NCBI GenBank assembly: GCA_027574665.1
Contig: CM050651.1
Span: forward strand, 8,309,501-8,373,500
DNA from: Rhynochetos jubatus
Lineage: Eukaryota > Chordata > Aves > Eurypygiformes > Rhynochetidae
Reading direction: 5' to 3'
Length of the DNA: 64,000 bases
The notes below the pieces were generated by a model. That model ran no database searches, had not been told where the DNA came from, and saw only the letters and a list, made by a program, of their open reading frames with translations. Both the position numbers and the translations under genes were made by a program. The first letter of the stretch is position 1. Each line of letters starts with the position of its first letter. Below, in pieces: positions 36,641 through 48,685 of the stretch.

Positions 36641-38700
36641 TCTTCAAGTGCTCTGTGGAAATTCCCCCCTCCCTTCTCCTGGCTATGCGTTCCATCTTGC
36701 TGCGGTTTCACGTCCATTCCTAGCAAGCTCTTCGCATGCCAGCATCCCTCCTCTCCCTTGTTTGCTCTCTGGAGCTGCTCCCATCAGTACAGGCACTCGA
36801 CATGCCTACAGCTGCTCTGCTCTTCTCAGCTCTGGCAGGGTATTTGTTTAATCAACACAATTACTTGTGGCTTGGTCAGCACAGCAAGGTGAACATACTG
36901 CCAGTCTCAGGGCTTGGCTCATCGTCATCCCGTACCTTGGGACATGCTCCTGGAACAACATAAATATTGGCAACCTTCCAAATGTTTGCAAGGTCGCACA
37001 CAAAGGCCAGCCACAAGTCTTGGTTCCCTGATAGACCCAGCTGGCCTTGCTTCACTCCCTTCTGTCTCACGGGGCAGGCACCAGCCTTCAAGAGAACTAC
37101 CCTCTGTAGTCTTCTCTGTAATGCTGATTGTTGTTGTTCTTGGAAGGGTTTGCTTTGTCTTGGAGAAGTGAGCCATGAGGTGCCAGTCACCTACCAGTAT
37201 CCCCCCAGTCTTCCTCTTGTCTCTCGTGATACCGGGTTGGAAAGGCAGGTGGTGGCAGGGAGTGGAGGGCACGGATCGCTTTCCCTGCTGTTGGTCAGCA
37301 AGTTGCCCTCAGGGAAACGCCTGCTTACCCCTCTTCTTCCCTGTATTCTGAGTGAGACAGCAAGGTGCAGTTGTGGGTGTATCAAAAAGCTTCCTGGGGA
37401 GCAAATTGCTTTGCAAATTCCTGGGAGTGCTGCTATCCCGTCAGGGTCAAGCAAGATGTTTATGACCCTGAGAGAAGGAGGAGTTTGTCTGCGTTCAGGA
37501 GGATGATGCACTCAGGGGGCTAGGGGAAAGCTCCAGGAAGAACTTTTTGTTTCTTAGGGATGCTCTGCAACAGGAGTATGTGAGCAGCTTGCTTCCCCAA
37601 GGCAATGCTGTGCTGATATCAGCCAAGTGCGTTAGGAAGAGCACAGGAAAGGCAGGAAGCTGGTGAGAGGGTCAGGAGGAAAGGGAGGCCGTTGGTTTCC
37701 TGGATGACCTTAGAACAATATGATTGCTTATGTTAATTTGAGCATTTGCCAAAGAAACAGTTGCAGCAGTCCACAAATGCTGCGTAATATTGCAGAGAGA
37801 ATGATTTAATGAGAATAACAACTTTTCCTGTGACAACGGTCAGAAATTGTACCCCACCTCCACCGTGGCACAAGATCCTCTCTCAGGTTCTTCCATGTAT
37901 TTTAGCAGGACAAGTATGACTTAGAAAAGGCCTTCAGCAGAAAAATCATGCCATAGCAGTTTTTTTTTAAATTAAAAAAGGGAACGGATGCTTTGCCCAC
38001 TTCCTCGCCCCGCAGTTGTCAGCTGTGCTGGAGCAGAGCCGAGCACGAGGCGCAGCGTGGCCTCCGGGCAGGACTGGGCAGATTCACTAGTGCAGAAGTG
38101 CTCTGCCACAGCAGATGTTTTCCCCAGGGACTCCAGCGGGCTTTAGCTCTGTTCCATGGCTTTTGAGAGGCAGGTACCACGGAGGAGATGAGGGGAACTG
38201 CTCTTTGCCGGTTACGTTTTAGAGGAGGAACTCGTCCAGGTGGTCATGTTTTCGTCAAACTTGTAATTCCGGATGCACCTCCTTGGTACGCTTGCAGCCA
38301 AATATGATTTTGCTCTGGCCTGGCCTGCAGCCACGTGAATGCTGTTAAAGGGCTACTGAGCCTGGGGCAGGGGCTGAGCCTGGCTGAGCGGCACGGCGCT
38401 GAGCTCTCAGGCCAGGTCAGGCACCAGCTGGGGTGGCCCCGTAGACTGTCTGACAGAGGCTGGGAAAAGATGCCTCCACACAAGTCAAGCGAGTAATGGA
38501 GCACGTAGGGTGGGATCCTTTCCTGCTCCTGGTGAGCAGCTGTTCAGGGCCTCCCCGAGCCGCCCAGCGTAGGAAGCCCCCATACGCCTGTCCCCCAAAG
38601 TGGTCTCGGTAATGTCCTCTGGCAGTGAGTTTCGCAAATCAAGTTATTCCCCACGTGGAAAGAAGGGCTCATCTCACGTACCCTCTTCCTCTTTCGGTTA
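36641..38700. other. GC-richer block with multiple overlapping open frames
   Basis: Between about 36.65 and 37.51 kb several frames are open on both strands, including 36967-37506 plus (179 codons) and 37191-37511 minus (106 codons). They overlap almost fully and none shows a domain I recognise. The plus frame is Cys/Ser/Leu-rich. Sequence at 38.0-38.6 kb is also GC-rich with scattered CpGs. A decayed LTR element or a noncoding transcript is possible, but I see no primer-binding site, LTR pair or retroviral motif. Confidence 0.4.
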
Positions 38701-39805
38701 AATGAATGATGCTATAAATGCAATTAACAAGTTTTGGTGTTTTTTTTTAATCTGGAGAGACAAAATCACCCCACGAATATTTCACAAAAACTTCTTGGCA
38801 CAAGCGCATAAATTAAAGGACCAGAAGTTTTTCACATCTTTGCACTTTTAAGGGGCACAAGTGCAAGAACCAGGACCCCAAGTGCAGATTTTGTGTGGAA
38901 ATATCAGTAATTCATTGGAGTAATTTCAGTATTAATTTCCCAGTGAAAATTCTAGATACAGAAGAAAGGTTTTTAGGGATAGTCACAGCGTATTACAGCA
39001 TCTCTCTTTTTTAGAGTTGATTTTCTTTTCTTAATGCACTATCCCTGTTCTTGGGACTCAGGTTTCCTTCTTTTGTTCCCTTCCTCACTCCACCTCTACC
39101 TCCAAAAATAACGTGCTTGTGTTATCCAATGTGCCTCTGTTAAAATGATATGAAGCACAGAGAACAGATGACACAGTGCACTCTGTGATAGCTGATGGTC
39201 ATCTGGGGTGTGGTAGTGAGGTTGTGTACAGCGTGGTTCTAAGTTTAGTTCAGTCACTAAACTGAGTAGCACCTCTTCTCTCTGCTTAAAAGAAAATATA
39301 GACTCAAGCCTGAAAATGCCGTTCTGAATTTTCCAGCATCTATTTTATGAACATACTTTCCTTAATGCAGAGAATTGTTTAATATTCCTGTTTGGTTCAG
39401 TAATGGCTGGGATGCATGCCAGCCTTCTTCATATTTATTTAATCTGTGCTTTCCCAGTTTGTACTCATTTCACTCAAGTTTAGTAGACTTATTTCCTCCA
39501 CTGCCCCACCGGTCCATCGTGTCTCGAGGTGAAAAGAAGGTATGAGACAGGAAAACTCACAACTGTGGTGCCAGATTGTGGTTTTGATTGCTTGTGTCCA
39601 TGCTGTCACTACCTCTGCATTCGTGTGCATCTTGTAAAGATACACCTCACAGGAACGCACAACTTGTGTGTTTCCCCTGGCAGATCCTTGCTTTATGTCA
39701 AGTCCAGCAAAGGCATCAGATCTACATGAACACATTGACCAAGCGAGTTGTCAAACTCAATCCTTTTCCTTTTGGCGTTGCAAAATGCATTCAACTATGT
39801 ACGAC

Positions 39806-39821
39806 TTTTTTTTTTTTTTTT
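39806..39821. repeat. Poly(T) tract
   Basis: Sixteen consecutive T residues with no recognisable retroposon body on the right-hand side. Confidence 0.9.
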
Positions 39822-40344
39822 ATAAAATCATTTCTAAAGTTATTTCAAACAGCTGAAAGTACTTTGCTTTGGCTTCCAAGAATGTAGCTCCAGTCAGAGA
39901 TCAAGCACAGACATTTTCAGCTGAAAAGATAAATATTTGGGAAAATAACCCTATGTTTTGCAAAGGGGTCACTGAACCTAACAGCCTCAGTACTTGACGA
40001 CACTGTGTTATGGTGACTCAAAACAGGCTGTTTTAAAAGGAAAGCAAAGACCCACGTGGACATTATACAGTGGGTATCTCTCACCCCACTCCCACTCCCT
40101 CCCCTCTGCCCCACTCCCAATGTTTTGCAGGCTCCTTGGTTTGTTGAGGAATGAACTGAGGAGCGAAGCTTTTCTCCCAGTGCTTTAATTCCAGAGATGC
40201 CAAGCTGCACTTTCAAATGAGTAAACATCAGTTGGTTCTTAATGAGGACTGCCGGCACTCAGCAATTCTGGCCGTCGTCTTGCTTTAAAGGCTTAAATAT
40301 AGTTTTAGTTTATGCTTCTATATACGAAGCTTTGGATTGCCATT

Positions 40345-40373
40345 AAAAAAAAAAGAATAAATAAATAAATAAC
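40345..40373. repeat. A-tract and short (AAAT)n microsatellite
   Basis: A10 followed by G and four to five AATA-type tetranucleotides. This is simple low-complexity sequence. Confidence 0.88.
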
Positions 40374-43300
40374 CAAACAAACAGCCCCAGAGCAGGCGGG
40401 CTCCCAGGTCTGTTCACTTTGGCCAAAACAGATGTTTTGGCTTGGTAATATTTAAACTAGAGACACTGGAAATAGCTTTTCATGGTGATGCTACCTCTTG
40501 TTTTGGGTCAGGGTGGGAGCACTGATTTCAGGCTGGGGGTTGACTCACACTGGACACCCCCCTGATGTCTGTACAACCACTCCTGAGGTGCTAGTCTCCT
40601 TTACAATACATCAATGTGACGTCTGGCAGTTCCTCAGAGGTTTTCCTTTTCTCCGCTGATTTCGGGTCAGCCAAGCCAAGCTTCCTGCCTTTGCAGTGCT
40701 GAGGTATGAAACGAATAAAGCTGTTGAGCACGAAATTGTCCTCCTAAGAGGAAAAATGGGATGGGGAGGGGAACCGCTACTGAAATGTTTTGGTCTTTCT
40801 CACAACGACAACAATACAAAACAACCCTGCACTGGCATGTGGAGTAAATGCTGGCTGAATATCAGCTTCACTTCCGTCACCTCTCCCTGGTCATGGAGAG
40901 TGGCTGAAGGCACCTGGCCAGGGCCCAGCCTGGCAGTAGGGATGCCAGGGGTTCCTGGCTGCCTGTCAAGCGTTGCATCTCCGCTTGCCTGTGTGAGCCA
41001 GTGGAGAGGATGGGGTCCCCTGACTTCCACAAACGGTCATCACCTGGGGTTAGCTACCTTGTCAAATTAATTTCTGTCCAGCTGGTCAAGATGCTGCCTT
41101 TTCCACTGGCTGGTCTGTACCCTCTGTGAATGTAGCAGGTGATGCTTGGTGGAAACTTGATCTTTTTTCTCTCCATTGTTATGTTTTGCCTAATTAAATA
41201 CCAACAGCAGAGTATTTATAATTTTCCCTGATAGAGGAATAATGACACCTGACAGAGGTGTCATTTTGGAAAGTGTTTTTCTAACAAGTGTCTTTCTTAC
41301 CACATGCCTTGAAACAAGAGACCTAACTGAAATTGTACTTGGTGGCAAACATAAGAATGGGGAGAAACCTGAGTATTTCATCTGTGACTTAGCAGAATGA
41401 AGTCTGCACTTGTGACAGTGTCAAAATGTGTAGCATAAAGTGGTAATATGTGGTAAGACAAGAAGTTACAGCCAACTGAAGCGGGATAGTAGCGGGAGAG
41501 TTTATTTCTGTGTGCAGATACAAAAGTCAAAGAGAAACTCCAGAGAGGGAAGCCCAGGAGGGAACAGCCAGCTTTTCACGGCTCTTGATGGCCCTTCCTG
41601 CCTCCATAACCTGGCACAATTTTGGCATCAGGGCGTTTGGTGCTGTGGCTGGTGTGTGTGCTGGCAGTGCAGAGGTGCTGGCCAGCTCCAGAAACCGGGC
41701 AGCTGCTCAGCTCCCACTGCAGTCTCTCCATTGTCCAGCTGCTTTTGGGAAACTGGCAGCTGCTTCACTTCCTGCAGACTTTTGTCCCTCTGTCAAGTTT
41801 GGCTGAAACTGGGCAATAGTGCATTATTACAGAGGCAGTGATAAACAGACAGACAGACAACACGGTCTCATATGCCTTGTTTCCTTTGGAAACCAGGCTA
41901 AAAATAACACAGTGATGAATAGAGCTTAGCTGAGAGGCATGTTACAGAAGAGAGCTGGTGGAGAGTGAAACGAATGTGACTGTCCCATTGTTATTTCACG
42001 TCTGAATTTCAGCAACAGCCCCCCAGGATATTTCTAGCCATTTGCTCACTTGAAACAGAGCATACAGATGTATCTCCTTATCCAGACCTGACTGTTCCCA
42101 GTGAAAATTAACATCCTGGTAATTTTAAACCCTAAAAACCACTGAGGATTCCAGCAGGGTTGGGATGGTGTCCAATAGTATCTTAATCCTTTTTTCCTCC
42201 TTGCAACTACACCAAAGATAATAATTATGCATTCTATTTAAATAAACAGAAGTACTGCTCTCAGTGCTCCTGACTTCTATCAAAGCATTCATCTGAGTTC
42301 ATGATCTCTGGGATTCCTAGCTGGAGAGGTATTCAAGAGGTCTAACAGCAAGGTAGCAAAGGAGAAACCGAAACACACAGTATTGCAAAGGAAATTGGCA
42401 GCATAAATGATCCTATGAAAGAAAAAGGCCAGAGATCACAAAAGAATAATTTTTACTTTGATAGCTTAGCTGAAAAATTTGGAAAGAAACTGAACGTAGA
42501 TTGAAGTGAAACAGCAAGGAAAACTCTGCCCCGGTCATTCTGTCATTGTGAGTCATATCGAAATGTTTTAGCTTCCCTTTCGGGCTATTCAGTTCCCTTG
42601 TTTAACTTTGAAGGATAACAAAAGGTTACAATGTATATGTATTTTTTAATCTCAAGATTGTCATCTTCCTTTCAAAAAGGAAGCCATCGAGCCTTCCTTC
42701 TCCGGTACTGAGGACCATTTAAGAGTAATCAAAACATTTTCCCAAACTCTAAACTTGGAAATTTGATGGCAGAAAAGAGATAATATATTGTTAGAGTCCT
42801 TTAAAATTTTGCAAAAGTACATCTGCTTTGAGTTGCTTAATGCACTAGCTTGAAACCTGTTGTGATCTAGTTTGATTTTTAATTTAGTAAGTACATAACA
42901 GCAGAAGTATCAAAGATATGATTCCCAAACTGAAGAATGTGTTTACAGACCCACTGGTCTGTAAATCAGATAAATTAATTACACTGGAATAAGACAAAAG
43001 TCATCGTGCCAGTGTATGATGAAAAGAAACCAAATGGGATGATGCCATATTAGGCAGGAGTGGCTTATCCCTGAAGTTTAAGCTCCCAATGAAGCTTTCA
43101 ACAGAAAGAAACTGGTTTTTTGATGGAACCAATATGTCCATTATCTTTGGCTAACAGGGATTAAAACCAGTTAAAAACAAACACGGGTAGCTACGAGATT
43201 TGCAGTAAATTTTTCCAGTCCAGTTTTCTCTTTTAGGCAGCTGACATGAGAGAGGTGAAGCTGTGAACTCAGTGCCACCACGGTGCAGTGGGAAAGGACC

Positions 43301-46300
43301 ACGAACCGGCTGCTCTGGCAACGGGGTCAGCCCAAAGCAGGACGGCTCACGCACGCACACGGCATGTACAGTCTGCGCAGTAGCTGGAAACGTGGGGATG
43401 GTTTTGCACAGATGTAGATCATTGCAGCCCTCAGCGTTCCCAGCAAAATGCAAAACTTGAAGAAATTCCTCATACATGTGTTTTCTGTAGCAGTGAAAAC
43501 ATGTTAATTCAACATTTGGAATTTTATGGATTTTGGTTAGTCCTGCTAGTTTTTCACATGGGAGTAGATGAGAGATGGAAGTAAATGCACCTCCAATCAA
43601 ATCTATTCTTATCAGTGGTTTGCACTTCCATGGATCCCATCCAGAGGCTGAAAAACATTTATGGATTCTGGAGAACTAAGATATGTAGTCTTTCCCTGAT
43701 CAAAACAAATTACATTGACTACATTTGACAAAAGGAGAATATAAGATTCTATACAACAACAAGTATTAGCAGAACAGGATGCTCATCATTTGTTCATTCT
43801 GAATATGCAACTATATGGAATGGGCTACAGGTACAAACAGGAAACCTACTGTCCCAGAAAGCTTCTCTCCTCCGCCACCTCCATCTGTCAGTCAGCCGAA
43901 GTCCAACATCAGCCCTCCCCCTAGTCTCAGGTACAAAAGGCGGCTATTAACTCTGTATCATTTACTGTGTGCTGACAGTCACAGGTCAGGCATTTTGAGA
44001 AGCATGGTTTTGAGCGTTTGAAAGGGACCTGGCAGGGTGGTGTTATCTAAACCTATTTAATTCCAAATGGGAGGTAGGTATCTAACTTCGTTTTGCCTCC
44101 TAGAAAATTCTTGGTCATGGGCTCTTATTTGCATTACCTATTCATGTTTCCAGGTGCAAAACTATACATGTAAATTGTGCTTATTGAGATAAAAATTGAG
44201 TCTTTTGGATTTGTCAGTGCTTTGACAATGCAGCCAGTAGACGACATTCCTTAGGCCAAGCAGAACACCTGAGGAATCCTGAAGATGTTGGTTTTGAGCA
44301 ACATACAGAACATGCTCATCACTGACTCCAATATTTACGTTTACATACAACCATACATGGCTGGCTCTCGTGCATGCATATTTTGAAATCCACCCTCACT
44401 GTCTCCTGGCTGGGGCTCGCTTATGCAACAAGAGCTCCCTCTCTTCCCATGCATGTGGCTATTTCATATAGGAGCATTTGTGTGTTCTGCCCAGCTGTAT
44501 GTGTTTGAATATGTTGCCAGACAGAGCCATTCCAATGAAATCATTGGACTGTTATTTGGAGGGCTGAAATTTCACCCACTTCATAATTTATTTTACTGTC
44601 TCCAGAGCCAGTCCATCACTTACCCGCTGGAATGCATTGCCAGCTGTCACAGCACACTAACACTCATTGGCTAGCAAAACTTCAAAGTCTGGTAAGCTGT
44701 CCCAGTGGGGAGAAAAAAGTGGCTGATAGGTTTGGTGTTTCTTCCCAACAGCTTACTTGCTTGCTTACCAGGCATGCACATATTTCTGTTTCCCATACAC
44801 CGCAGCAGCCAAACAAGAGCAGAAAACCTGCCTGCTGTTCCTCACGCCTTCCAGACAGCACCCACGGGTCTCTCACGGGACTCTGCATCTGCGGGAATGG
44901 GAGCACCTTCGAGCTTTTGTGTCTCTGTGCTGATGTGTGTTTTTTTCTCTATTAAATATAATAGCCCATCTCACCTGGAGAGAGACTTAATCTGAGGGAA
45001 CGTAGTCACAGAAGAAGTGGGAGAGCACAAATAGGAAAGACAAAGAAGGAAATTGTCCCTGAATCAGCCAAAAGGAGATTTTTGGTGATGGGCACCTCAA
45101 TCAGTTAGAGCTCTGTTTGGCCCTTTAGGGTCTTTCTCCCATTTTTGAGGTTATGCTTGCCATCCTTGTTTTATAAAGGAGGGTTTCTTGTCATTCTCTG
45201 CTTGATAGCTTGCAGAAATGGTTCTGATAGTGGTGGTGGGCAGGGATTTCTCTCTGTGCTTTTCTTTTCCTCCCAGCATCATGGGAATATAGTTTATGAG
45301 CAACAAAAGGATTTTGAAATCAATGTCATTAATGTCTAGGCATGAGGAGTTTGTAGCAAAGTTATTACCAAGCCGAGAGGGACATGGAGGGATTTGCTTG
45401 TGGCACTTAATGTCTGTGGGAAAGAGCAGGATTTGAAAATTTTGTGGATCATCCATCCCAGGCCTTGCATTGGACTTTGTGAGAAGGATAGGAAGGAGGG
45501 GAGAGGAGGAGGTTTTGGAGAAGGGGCTCGCTCAGGGGCTCTCTCAGGAGCTGGAGGAAATTCACGCTGAGCCCTGGGTGTGCCACCTATGCCAGGCACA
45601 CTGACATACCTGTTTAAATTCAGTCCTGTGTTCATCCTTCATTCGCCTGCTGTTCTGGATAGATTTGGTCAAAATCAGGCATTCCTGCTATAACCCCGGA
45701 GCTTTGATCTTACCTCAACTGTATTTTCATGAGGAAGCTGATAGAAAACTGTTGGCCTTCATCTGTGATTTTCAGAAGATTAATGGTAACTGGTCACCAC
45801 CTCATTTATTTGCAAGTGTAGCGTAAGGGGAGCCCTGGTTTCATCAAAGGAATTGGCAACAGGTTATATGTTATGCATAATCTCCACCAGCTGCAAATGC
45901 AGCCATCTGATATCTTGTACTTCAGTTATGTGATGATATCTATCCTCTTCCTTTACTGTTTTTCTTAGATATTAATATTTCTAAGTAATTTTCTCAAAAA
46001 ATATAAAAGAGAGAGAAAACGAGCCCACATCCTCCCCCCGCCATTTCCCGCTCTGTGTATGAGAGTCTGCTCGTTTCCTCTTTGGCCATCACTTTCTGGT
46101 TCCTTTGTGTGATCCTCCCACTCAGTCCCTTCTGCAGTTTTATAAGAGACTCATTTCCAGGCTGAAGCTTTCTAAATGCTATTCTTTAGATGTTAAACAT
46201 AAATCTCTGAAGTTGTTTTGCTGTTTTTCTATGAAACACAAAATACACTGGTCTCCTACTCCTGTCTGAGCCACTGAAGGACGTCATCAAAACATCATAT

Positions 46301-46369
46301 CAGGTGGCTGAACTTCTTCAGCTTGTGTTAGTCTCAATATATGTGCTTTCATTTATATATGGCATCAAA

Positions 46370-46645
46370 GGGAGGGAGGGAGGGAGGGAGGCAGGAAGGC
46401 AGGAAGGCAGGCAGGCAGGCAGGCAGGAAGGCAGGCAGGAAGGCAGGCAGGAAGGCAGGAAGGCAGGCAGGAAGGCAGGCAGGAAGGCAGGAAGGCAGGC
46501 AGGAAGGCAGGCAGGAAGGCAGGAAGGCAGGAAGGCAGGAAGGCAGGAAGGAAGGAAGGAAGGAAGGAAGGAAGGAAGGAAGGAAGGAAGGAAGGAAGGA
46601 AGGAAGGAAGGAAGGAAGGAAGGAAAGAAGGAAGGAAGGAAGGAA
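46370..46645. repeat. Compound tetranucleotide microsatellite (GGGA/GGCA/GGAA)n
   Basis: About 276 bases of purine-dominated tetranucleotides. A (GGGA)5 start is followed by about 160 bases mixing GCAG and GAAG units, then an almost pure (GGAA) run to the right edge with one AAAG interruption near 46624. Within the mixed part, a 32-bp higher-order unit occurs three times in a row at about 46431-46526. Several long open frames cross the array and encode Gly-Arg-Lys-Gln-Glu repeats on one strand or Pro-Ser-Phe-Leu-Cys repeats on the other. These are artefacts of the repeat. Confidence 0.97.
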
Positions 46646-46968
46646 TCTCTTCCTCTCAAAGTAGGGGCCATGTTGGGGCAGCTGTGTTTCTGAAAGCCTG
46701 GTTTCATTTCTGAAAACCAGATTATCTAATGGATGTGCTAACACAGGTGGAGGCTTGTTCCAGTGATCAGACTCTTTTAGGGGGTGTTTTGAAAAGTAGT
46801 GTCTATTTTTAATATCACTGTACACCTATGTCCTTGAGGCTTATTATTCACTAGCAGGAGGGAAGGAAAGAGCAGAGCAGTGGATATAGGTTCATCCTGG
46901 GGGGAAAGGGAATGCCTGTCATGGGGCCAGGCAGTGCTGGCTTTTGCTTATTTTGAAGAGAATTTAAT
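46646..46968. other. Spacer between microsatellite and CR1
   Basis: About 320 bases of unremarkable unique-looking sequence between the tetranucleotide array and the CR1 3' tail. No gene, hairpin or regulatory motif stands out. Confidence 0.6.
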
Positions 46969-47650
46969 TCACAGGTTCACAGAGTGGTAGGGGTTGGAAG
47001 GGACCTCTAGAGATCATCTAGTCCAACCCCCTGCCAGAGCAGGATCCCCTAGAGCAGATCACGCAGGAACAAGTCCAGGCAGCTTTTGAAAGTCTCCAGG
47101 GAAGGAGACTCCCCCCACTCTCTGGGCAGCCTGTCCCAGTGCTCTGTCACCCTCACAGGGAAGAAGGGTTTCCTCACGTTCAGGTTGAACCTTCTGTTTT
47201 CCAGTTCCTGGCCCTTGCCCCTCGTCCTGTCACTGGACACCACTGAGCAGAGCCTGGCCCCATCCTCCTGACACCCACCCTTTAGATATTGATAAGCATT
47301 GATTAGATCCCCCCTCAGCCTCCTCCTCTTCAAGCTGAACAGCCCCAGCTCTCTCAGCCTTTCCTCACATGGAAGGTGCTCCAGGACCTTCATCATCTCA
47401 GTGGCCCTGCATTGGACCCTCTCCAGTAGCTCCTTGTCCTTCTGGAGCTGAGGAGCCCAGAACTGGACACAGCACTCCAGGGGAGGCCTCACCAGCGCAG
47501 AGTAGAGGGGGAGGATAACTTCCCTCAACCTGCTGGCCACGCTCTTCTTAACGCACCCCAGGATGCCACTGGCCTTCTTGGCCGCGAGGGCACACTGTTG
47601 GCTCATGGTCATCCTGCTGTCCACTAGGACTCCAAGGTCCTTGTCCCCAG
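46969..47650 (-). mobile_element. CR1 LINE fragment, 5'-truncated, minus strand
   Basis: On the minus strand the element runs from about 47650 to 46969. Its 3' end shows the CR1 hallmark GGGGGTTGGACTAGATGATC block, then AGGTCCCTTCCAACCCC and CTGTGA-type octamers. The coding part is well preserved, with an uninterrupted C-terminal ORF2 frame, so this copy looks younger than the one at 30.6-31.4 kb. CR1 similarity stops near 47650, just downstream of where the RT catalytic box would be, showing 5' truncation. The tail differs from that of the 30.6-kb copy, indicating another CR1 subfamily. Confidence 0.95.
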
Positions 47651-47657
47651 GACCCAA
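47049..47657 (-). pseudogene. CR1 ORF2 C-terminal fragment, frame intact
   Basis: A 202-codon minus-strand frame covers the C-terminal third of CR1 ORF2. It begins just after the RT catalytic FADD box (absent) with [11 protein letters not shown], then [70 protein letters not shown] and [15 protein letters not shown]. It ends at the ORF2 stop ahead of the 3' UTR. No stop or frameshift has accumulated, but it lacks the endonuclease and catalytic RT residues and has no natural start: the annotated Met lies at the truncation junction. It cannot make an active enzyme. Confidence 0.92.
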
Positions 47658-48670
47658 ACAGTCAACCCATAGTCAACCCAACAGTGATACCATGAGCAGA
47701 TGCAGCATACAGCAACATACAGGTCATCCCCCCACCCCCCCAAATGTATCAAGAAAGAGAGAAAAAACGTTCAGATCAGCTAGTTATTGAATTTTATTCA
47801 TTTCATCAACTTTTGCTAAAGATCTGGGGGGTGTGCCCCTGCTCTACAAATTGTGTTATGGATTTGCACACTGCGCAAATGGAGACAGACCAACTCTGTT
47901 TTGGCACAGCAATTCAATCTATGTGCTATGACAGTATGAATTCGCACTGTTGTGTTTACTGAAATATTGCACGCCCACTGCATTGGATACAAAATAGTAT
48001 TTTTCAGAATATTTGACAAACGCAGTAATTTATTTTTACCATGCCCTGGAAGTCATAATTACATTCCAGTTTTACAGAGGAATACACTCTATATCCTTTT
48101 GACTCTCCCAAACATAATCTGTTCAGTATCAGACTTTTAATTCTGCATTGGGAGTTAGCCATTTGGCTGACAGAGTCCTGAGAATGTCTGAATAAATGTC
48201 TGGATAACTTCAGCTTGAAATTGCTCTGAGAGCCATTTGCAGCCCAGTCAGAAAGATTTCAGCCTGCTCCCAGATACTCTGGATCATCAGAACACAGTAA
48301 GAACAAACGGGCCCCACTGTCTGACAGATCTATTAAGCCACGGGGCAGCGGTCATTTGGATGGTCTTTTTGTGGAAACTGGAGAACTACAGTGTGTCTAA
48401 AGCTACACCAGAGCTGTACTGTCACTGAGGGATTCAGCTGCCCCTTTTCCTGCCTCCACAATGTCTGTCAGAGAGCAGCTTCAGGAGTTTATTAGTTAAG
48501 GAAAAACTCAAAGATTTAATATAAGGCATACCTATGACTTTTGTCTTTCTTGCATCCTCCAGAAAGGGCACAAATACAATTTGAGTGTTTACCTTACATG
48601 GAATACCTCTTGGAGGATGAATACCACAGGGATATTGGATATTGGATGTTTTCTGTGCTTTTTTCCTTGC

Positions 48671-48685
48671 TTTTTTTTTTTTTTT
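48671..48685. repeat. Poly(T) tract
   Basis: Fifteen consecutive T residues. No adjacent retroposon is recognisable. Confidence 0.9.

Larger units (their letters stand above)
38701..46369. other. Gene-free single-copy DNA with homopolymer tracts
   Basis: No gene or recognised transposon. It contains a T16 tract near 39.81 kb, an A-tract with (AAAT)n near 40.35 kb, a short (ACAG)n run near 41.85 kb and a minor CpG-richer patch near 43.27-43.40 kb. Open frames of up to 149 codons (43151-43600, minus) lack recognisable motifs and are within the range expected by chance. Confidence 0.55.

Noticed and set aside
36967..37506. 179-codon plus-strand frame
   Set aside because: Low-complexity Ser/Leu/Cys-rich translation with no domain, and long frames also open on the opposite strand.
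41440..41841. Three overlapping plus-strand frames, the longest 133 codons
   Set aside because: All three forward frames are open over the same bases because of composition; Cys/Trp/Gln-rich translation without recognised features.
43151..43600. 149-codon minus-strand frame
   Set aside because: Length is within chance expectation and no motif or family was recognised.
46304..46825. Long open frames (107-158 codons) through the tetranucleotide array on both strands
   Set aside because: They are purely translations of GGCA/GGAA repeats, open in several frames at once, with no non-repetitive coding flank.
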